DNA of 33,107 nt from a virus. The notes beneath the pieces were generated by a model. That model was not told where the DNA came from, made no database searches, and worked only from the letters and a program-made list of their open reading frames with translations. A program made the position numbers and the translations under genes. Where the stretch lies: IMG/VR virus record IMGVR_UViG_3300030085_002040, positions 1-33,107 of that record. The stretch is one strand, 5' to 3'. Shown one piece after another: positions 30,877 to 33,107 of this stretch (the first letter of the stretch is position 1; each line of letters opens with the position of its first letter).

Positions 30877-31320
30877 ATGAAAATGACGAAACAGTTTGAT
30901 GAACTCAATGAAACTTTTGATGTTGCAGGAGACATCGTATCCTCAGAACCAGTAAAAGACACTCCAAAACCTGTCCCAACTTCGGCATCTTCTACAGATG
31001 ATATAAAGAAAGATTATGAATATACCAGAGGTAATTTATATTCTATTATCGAAAAGGGACAGGAAGCAATCAACGGCATTCTAGAACTCGCTCAAGAGAG
31101 TGAGATGCCTAGAGCATATGAAGTTGCAGGTCAGTTAATCAAGAACGTTGCAGACGCAACTGATAAGTTGATGGAGTTGCAGAAGAAACTCAAAGATGTT
31201 GAAGAAGAGACAGTTGCTAAGGGTCCAACAAACGTTACTAATGCACTGTTTGTAGGATCCACTGCAGAATTATCAAAACTACTTAAGAACCAGGGTAAAG
31301 ACCAAGACCAATCTAAATAG
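30877..31320 (+). CDS. 16: terminase small subunit gp16
   Basis: A 147-residue homologue of T4 gp16 (164 residues), the ring protein that recognises concatemeric DNA and regulates the gp17 packaging motor. The central two helices are diagnostic: DYEYTRGNLYSIIEKGQEAI, then GILELAQESEMPRAYEVAGQ and LIKNVADATDKLMELQKKLK. The C-terminal NVTNALFVGSTAEL matches T4 NIQNATVFMGSPTEL. AGGA (30871-30874) is only 2 nt from the ATG at 30877 but 8 nt from a second in-frame ATG at 30883, so the shorter 145-residue form may be the true product. gp17 does not follow; small genes and a fibre-like gene do. Confidence 0.92.
   Translation: MKMTKQFDELNETFDVAGDIVSSEPVKDTPKPVPTSASSTDDIKKDYEYTRGNLYSIIEKGQEAINGILELAQESEMPRAYEVAGQLIKNVADATDKLMELQKKLKDVEEETVAKGPTNVTNALFVGSTAELSKLLKNQGKDQDQSK
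31313..31319 (+). promoter_or_regulatory. late promoter motif overlapping the gp16 stop
   Basis: CTAAATA (31313-31319) overlaps the TAG stop of gp16 (31318-31320) and ends 14 nt before the next ATG at 31334. AGGA (31328-31331) is the likely ribosome site. The motif-to-start distance is shorter than at other genes. Confidence 0.5.
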
Positions 31321-31333
31321 TTAAAAAAGGATC

Positions 31334-31669
31334 ATGGCAGCGAATCCAGTCATTAACATTACTATTCCTCAGGGTGCAAATTTTGAGGAGACTTTTCAGT
31401 CCACTGAATCGAATGGATCTGCATCCAATCTTTCTGGATATAGTGGAGAAGCAAAGGTAAAGAAACATCCTGCTGCAACTGAATCCACCGCTTTCTCAGT
31501 CAATATCACTGCTGGAACAGGTGAAGTTGCAATCGCCATGACTAGTGGGGTAACAGGAACTCTTTCTCCAGGTCGTTATTTGTATGACGTTAGATTAACG
31601 TCTTCTGCTGGAACTAAAACTAGACTAGTAGAAGGGATGGCACTCGTAACCGCAGGTATTAGCACGTAA
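31334..31669 (+). CDS. small beta-sandwich-like structural protein
   Basis: A 111-residue protein: INITIPQGANFEETFQ, LSGYSGEAKVKKHP, GTGEVAIAMTSGVT, then LSPGRYLYDVRLTSSAGTKT and RLVEGMALV. The pattern of IPQG, a charged strand, a G-E-V strand and GxYxYDV followed by RLVEG resembles small immunoglobulin-like phage proteins found next to fibre genes (as in the N-terminal domain of some baseplate upper proteins). No enzymatic motif. It stands first in the fibre-side cassette after gp16, so a fibre-attachment or decoration role is plausible but unproven. Confidence 0.75.
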   Translation: MAANPVINITIPQGANFEETFQSTESNGSASNLSGYSGEAKVKKHPAATESTAFSVNITAGTGEVAIAMTSGVTGTLSPGRYLYDVRLTSSAGTKTRLVEGMALVTAGIST

Positions 31670-31674
31670 AAACT

Positions 31675-32016
31675 ATGCCAGTAGTCAGAAAAGCATCAGT
31701 CGCAAATAGAGTTGTTCTAAAGCAAGAATCAACGGATTCTAGTAGCAGAAGTAGAAGAGTATCCTTACAAAGAGCAGCGGCTCAAATGACCGATCTTGGT
31801 GATGTCAGTCTCACTAGTCTTGGATCAGGGCAAGACGGACATGTTTTAATCTATGATTCTGATCTTGATAAATTTAAGTTAGTTGATCCTGATGTTGTAC
31901 TGAGCGCATCTGTAGACGATAACGATCTGCCCGATACTTTCATCGAACAACTTGAAGACGAACTCAATCTTGGAAACATTCAAATTGATGAGATTGATGG
32001 TGGAGGATTTGTCTGA
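31675..32016 (+). CDS. small virion-associated protein, tandem paralogue A
   Basis: A 113-residue protein starting 5 bases after the previous stop. The first ~37 residues are basic and serine-rich (STDSSSRSRRVSLQRAAAQ). The remaining ~75 match the whole of the next protein: LGDVSLTSLGSGQDGHVLIY, FKLVDPDVVL, DNDLPDTFIEQLEDELNLGN, IDEIDGGGF. The L-x-D...LGSGQDGHVLIYD pattern resembles linker motifs in phage fibres. TGATG joins it to the next gene with a one-base overlap. Function unknown; probably a partner of the neighbouring fibre. Confidence 0.75.
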   Translation: MPVVRKASVANRVVLKQESTDSSSRSRRVSLQRAAAQMTDLGDVSLTSLGSGQDGHVLIYDSDLDKFKLVDPDVVLSASVDDNDLPDTFIEQLEDELNLGNIQIDEIDGGGFV

Positions 32017-32255
32017 TGGCATCTCTAAGGAGTTTAGAAGATACTAATTTTGGCACTCTTGGTAGTTCTAAAAACAAACATTTAGTCGTATACGACTCAT
32101 CTCAAGGGGCATTTGTGGTGAAATCTATGGATGATGTTCTCGCATCAACTCAAGTTCTAGACGGCGACTTACCTGACGATTTTGTTACTCAAATTGAAAA
32201 CGAAATTGATATAAGTGAAATGGAATTGGGAGAGGTAGACGCAGGTACTTTCTAA
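32016..32255 (+). CDS. small virion-associated protein, tandem paralogue B
   Basis: A 79-residue protein that aligns end to end with the C-terminal ~75 residues of the preceding protein: LEDTNFGTLGSSKNKHLVVY, FVVKSMDDVL, DGDLPDDFVTQIENEIDISE, LGEVDAGTF. It lacks the basic N-terminal extension of paralogue A. The start overlaps the upstream stop (TGATG), so the pair is translationally coupled and probably made in similar amounts, perhaps as a hetero-oligomer. Function unknown. Confidence 0.75.
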   Translation: MASLRSLEDTNFGTLGSSKNKHLVVYDSSQGAFVVKSMDDVLASTQVLDGDLPDDFVTQIENEIDISEMELGEVDAGTF

Positions 32256-32266
32256 GTATAATCTGA

Positions 32267-32274
32267 TATAAATA
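32267..32274 (+). promoter_or_regulatory. late promoter before the fibre-like gene
   Basis: TATAAATA, an exact T4 late -10 element, ends 25 nt before the ATG at 32300. A sigma70-like TATAAT also occurs at 32257-32262, without a convincing -35. Confidence 0.75.
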
Positions 32275-32299
32275 TCTAAAACAATAGTGTTTAATACAG

Positions 32300-33107
32300 A
32301 TGGCGGCTCCCGTAATTCAGTTTAAGAGAGGCCTCCTTGCAAATCTCCCTGGATTAAGGGCAGGTGAACCAGGCTTTACTACCGATGCTTATGATCTCTA
32401 CGTCGGCATCGACTCTACCACTAATAACAACCAATTCGTAGGTTCTGGTAGATATTGGTCAGTCAATACCAACAGCGTTGGTAGTGGCGTCAAACTTGTA
32501 GAAGGTACAGATAACGGTACGAATGCCGTTACCATTAAGTCACCTAACTCCCTGGCAGCAAGTTATACGCTGACCATGCCTGCGGATGACGGTGATAACG
32601 GTGACGTTCTTACCAGTGATGGTTCTGGTAACCTGTCTTTCGCTGCACCCGCTGCTTCCAGTTTTACACTTGCTGCTGACTCTGGTTCTAATGATACTTT
32701 CAACACTGGTGGTACTTTAACATTTGCTGGTACTGCAAACGAAGTTGAGACTACAGTATCTAACGATCAGATCCAAATTGGTCTTCCTGATAACGTTACC
32801 GTTGGTGGAAATCTCACAGTAACCACCACTCTGGATGTCAACGGTTCAGACCATGATATTGCTGGCGCTATTGCACTGGATCATGTAACTGTATCTGGTA
32901 TCACTACCGTCACTGGTGCTATTGATGGTAACGGTGGTGCTAATATCTCTGGTGCAGAGACAGTCCTTTCTTCGGCAACTGTTAGTGACCTGACTGATAA
33001 CCGTGTTGTTATCGCTGGTTCTTCAGGTGCTCTGGAAGATGATGCAAACCTGACCTTTGACGGATCCACTCTGGCACTTGGTGCTGCACTGGATGTCAAT
33101 GGCGACG
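32300..33107 (+). CDS. fibre-like protein, N-terminal 269 residues (runs off window)
   Basis: The frame is open from the ATG at 32300 to the window end, so the product is truncated here. The N-terminus IQFKRGLLANLPGLRAGEPG followed by FTTDAYDLYVGID resembles the N-terminal domain of phage fibre proteins such as the Mtd N-terminal type (QFRRG...GEpGf.tD...iG). It continues with LTMPADDGDNGDVLTSDGSG and then beta strands of the form VGGNLTVTTTLDVNGS, GAIALDHVTVSGITTVTG and TLALGAALDVNG, typical of repeat-built fibre shafts. Its DNA looks richer in G+C than the baseplate genes (29 G/C in the 60 bases from 32581, 17 in the 60 from 3481). It has its own late promoter. Receptor binding is likely. 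Confidence 0.85.
   Translation, partial: MAAPVIQFKRGLLANLPGLRAGEPGFTTDAYDLYVGIDSTTNNNQFVGSGRYWSVNTNSVGSGVKLVEGTDNGTNAVTIKSPNSLAASYTLTMPADDGDNGDVLTSDGSGNLSFAAPAASSFTLAADSGSNDTFNTGGTLTFAGTANEVETTVSNDQIQIGLPDNVTVGGNLTVTTTLDVNGSDHDIAGAIALDHVTVSGITTVTGAIDGNGGANISGAETVLSSATVSDLTDNRVVIAGSSGALEDDANLTFDGSTLALGAALDVNGD

Noticed and set aside
32300-33107. Diversity-generating retroelement target (Mtd-like N-terminus)
   Set aside because: Only the N-terminal part of the fibre-like gene is present. No reverse transcriptase, template repeat or variable repeat is in the window.
1-33107. tRNA genes, CRISPR arrays, insertion sequences, attachment sites
   Set aside because: Gaps between genes are at most about 130 bases and none contains a cloverleaf, regular direct repeats with spacers, transposase remnants or long terminal inverted repeats.

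Overview
The window is one strand-coherent piece of a T4-like contractile-tailed phage genome. Every supported gene reads on the + strand. The best fit is a marine cyanophage (Synechococcus/Prochlorococcus myovirus, now Kyanoviridae). That host call rests on recognisable core proteins in the order gp25-gp6-gp7-(giant)-gp8-(giant, DUF4815 type)-gp13-gp14-gp15-gp16, on small accessory proteins that I recall as common in such phages, and on T4-type late promoter motifs (TATAAATA / CTAAATA). No host gene, tRNA or photosynthesis gene is in the window, so the host assignment is inference.

Layout. Bases 1-130 hold a Rho-independent terminator (14-49), a sigma70-like promoter overlapping its 3' side, and a strong ribosome binding site. 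Bases 131-2993 carry eight small to medium genes: two unassigned genes of moderate size, a glycosyltransferase-like protein, a 2OG-Fe(II) oxygenase-like protein and four very short ORFs that touch or overlap their neighbours. A near-consensus sigma70 promoter (352-380) precedes the glycosyltransferase. From the late promoter at 3000 the baseplate cluster begins: gp25 (3037-3438), gp6 (3439-5370), a short gp7 homologue (5372-6907), an 11.2-kb gene for a 3730-residue protein (6935-18127), gp8 (18188-19744) and a 7.5-kb gene for a 2513-residue DUF4815-type protein (19754-27295). A small coiled-coil protein follows, then the neck and tail-completion genes gp13, gp14 and gp15, and the small terminase subunit gp16. 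After gp16 come a small beta protein, two tandem paralogous small proteins and the first 269 codons of a fibre-like protein that runs off the end.

How the genes fit together. gp25, gp6, gp7 and gp8 build the baseplate wedge. The two giant proteins occupy the place of T4 genes 9-12 (outer wedge and short fibres). gp13, gp14 and gp15 close the neck and join head to tail; gp16 starts DNA packaging. The most striking feature is a shared kit of small beta-rich modules. The same few motifs recur inside gp7, both giants, gp8, gp14 and gp15, apparently spliced into or onto otherwise T4-like cores. This suggests an outer layer built by module shuffling. It is the main candidate here for an under-described system.
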